Below, one piece after another: positions 55,401 to 58,400 of a stretch of DNA of 64,000 nt (its first letter is position 1; every line of letters begins with the position of its first letter). This DNA comes from Xenopus tropicalis (lineage: Eukaryota; Chordata; Amphibia; Anura; Pipidae). The notes below the pieces were generated by a model, which was given only the letters and a program-made list of their open reading frames with translations, was not told where the DNA came from and searched no databases. A program made the position numbers and the translations under genes. The stretch is from the NCBI RefSeq assembly GCF_000004195.4, contig NC_030681.2, positions 3,028,982 through 3,092,981 of the forward strand. Direction: 5' to 3'.

Positions 55401-58400
55401 AGGGAAGGTCTGTGCCCCCAAATATGCCCCCAGTAGGGAAACCAATAAAGTAGTCTTTGGACTTTGGTTTCCTACACAGGCATGGGATCCCTTACTCAAA
55501 AACCATTTATCCAGAAAGATCCGATTTATGGGAAGGCCGACTCCCATAGACTCCATTTTAATAAAATAATTCACATTTTTTTAAATGATTTTCAGCACCT
55601 TGTACTTGAATCCATATTGGCGGTCGGACTTCCTGCTCTCGGAAATATCCTTCAGGGCACGGGCACGAGTCTGCTCAGTTTGCTCCTCTCTCCCCCTCCC
55701 TTCTCCTCCTCCCCTCTCTCCCCCTCCCTTCTCCTCCTCCCCTCTCGCCCCCTCATTTCTCCTCCTCCCCTCTCGCCCCCTCATTTCTCCTCCTCCCCTG
55801 TCTCCCCCTGCCTTCTCCTCCTCCCCTCTCTCCCCCTCCTTTCTCCTCCTCCCCTCTCTCCCCCTCCTTTCTCCTCCTCCCCTCCCTCCCCCTCCATTCT
55901 CCTCCTCCCCTCTCTCCCCCTCCCATCTCTGCTGTATAATCTGAGCTACCAGCAGCCAGAGCTGCAGCAGGAAGCTACTAAGACCGAGTTAAAATGGCAG
56001 CTGCTATCTTGCTGCCCTACTAAATATCGATACTTTTTAACGTAAGTCTTGGAGTGCAGAGACCTTGTTTCTTTTTAAACCTTTAAATAACCGTGACCCC
56101 TTTCCTTTCATTATACCGTGAGCAAAGGAGGCCACGCCCTACGCGTTTCGCTGGAGGAAGATGGATGGATCTATTTCTCGGCACATTGCCGAGCAGTGTT
56201 CCAGATGATGAAGGCTTCCTTTATTGCCAGCACAATTGCATTATGGGTAGCAGGTGGCGAGGGACAATGAGTCCTAACGCGTGTCGCTAATCTATCTTTA
56301 GCCCCACTTTAAGGCCAACACTCCCAATCTGTCCTCACTGCAATAACAATGGCCGCCCAGCTGTTTCCATGGCAACTGCCAGATCCACGCAGGTTTCTGA
56401 TGCAAGACCCCAATTAACTTTTGTAATGGGGGGGGCGATGTTGTGATTGGCCACCCCCACGGCAGGTTGGCGTAACGACATATGGCACCGGCAGCGCCTG
56501 ATGGTTCTGGTTTGGTTCTACTGGGACCCTCTATAGATCCATTGGCTCCATCAGTGCAGGGCCCTATAACCAGGGGTTCTTACCCCGTGGGCCCCAGTGC
56601 TGTTTATAGGGGGTCTCTGTGATTCCCCTAAATACGGGGAAATGCGTTGTACGAGGGATCCAACAGAGCCAATGAGCAGCGAGGAGCCACGGATTCACTG
56701 GATTCCCTGCCACGTTACTCGTTTCACCACTGGCGAATTGTTTTGTGGGACTCAGGGGAGGGTCAGACTGGGCCAATGGGATACTGGGAAAAAACCTGTT
56801 GGGCCCTGACCCAATCCCTACCAGAAACCCCCCCACTGACCTTCCTACCACATGAGATGTTCGCTCGAGGGGAGGGGTGGAGGTGCGCATGGGGGGCCCT
56901 GGGATGGCAGCCTCGGTGGGCCCCACACACCCCCCAGTGTTAGGGGTGCCTAGAGAGGGGGAGGGAACCAGCAGGAAGGATGTTTCACTAGGGTTGGGAC
57001 AGTGGGAGGGGTTAGCTAAGCCTCACTGGGGACGGGGACTGGGGATTGGGACGGGGGACTGGGATTGGGGACTGGGCAATGGGGCTGGGGATGGGGGACT
57101 GGGGACTGGGACGGGGGACTGGAACAGGGGACTGGGGTGGGGGCTGGGACGGGGGACTGGGCACTGGGATGGGGGACTGGGCACTGGGGATTGGGATGGG
57201 GGACTGTGCACTGGGATGGGGGACTGTGCACTGGGATGGGGGACTGGGCACTGGGGATTGGGATGGGGGACTGGGGCTGGGGACTGGGCACTGGGGATTG
57301 GGATGGGGGACTGGGGCTGGGGACTGGGCACTGGGGACAGGGACTGGGGACTGGGATGGGGGACTGGGACGGGGGACTGGGCACTGGGGCTGGGATGGGG
57401 GACTGGGCACTGGGGCTGGGATGGGGGACTGGGACGGGGGACTGGGCACTGGGGCTGGGGACTGGGATGGGGGACTGGGCACTGGGGCTGGGGACTGGGA
57501 TGGGGGACTGGGCACTGGGACGGGGGACTGGGCACTGGGGCTGGGGACTGGGACGGGGGACAGGGCACTGGGGCTGGGGACTGGGACGGGGGACTGGGCA
57601 CTGGGGCTGGGGACTGGGATGGGGGACTGGGCACTGGGGCTGGGGACTGGGACGGGGGACTGGGCACTGGGGCTGGGGACTGGGATGGGGGACTGGGCAC
57701 TGGGGCTGGGGACTGGGATGGGGGACTGGGCACTGGGGCTGGGGACTGGGATGGGGGACTGGGCACTGGGGCTGGGGACTGGGATGGGGGACTGGGGACT
57801 GGGGCTGGGGACTGGGATGGGGGACTGGGGACTGGGCACTGGGCTGGGCACCAAGGTCCCAATGAGAAGAGTAATTGGGCTCAGTAGCCCCCCAGGCCGG
57901 AGGGGAAACTGATTAGAGAGTGACAAGTAAAGGTCAAGTTAAGTCCCATAATTCTTTCTTTATTTCAGTACAGACTCCCCCCCCCCCCGACCCCCTTATA
58001 CCCCCCCCCCTGTCACTTACTGGCGACTAAACTCATATTAATGTAAATAAACATGTTATTAGCCCCCCCCCCCGTGTAACAGCGCTGTCTCCGTAGCAGC
58101 ACATTAGTGCCCCGGGGGGGGGGGCACAGCCAGGGGGGGACACTAAGCAGAAGAGATTGTAGTCAGAACACTCAGTGAAATGCCCCCCCTGAGAGTTTCC
58201 TTCTGGGCAGGGAATATAAATGGGAGTGTGGGGGCCGCGGGGGGGGGGAGGGAATGGCGCCGGTATCGACCCATTAGCTGATGAGGCTCATTGCTGGGGA
58301 ACATTGTTTCTATTGAGTCAGGAACTTAATGGTTATTTAACGGGGGGGGGGGGGGTTGTTTGTGCGGCTCTGTTATTGGATGGTCTGAGGGCAGATAAGG

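Noticed and set aside
56877..57926. Gly/Trp-rich and Pro/Ser-rich frames on both strands
   Set aside because: Translation of the G-rich array, open in five frames at once.
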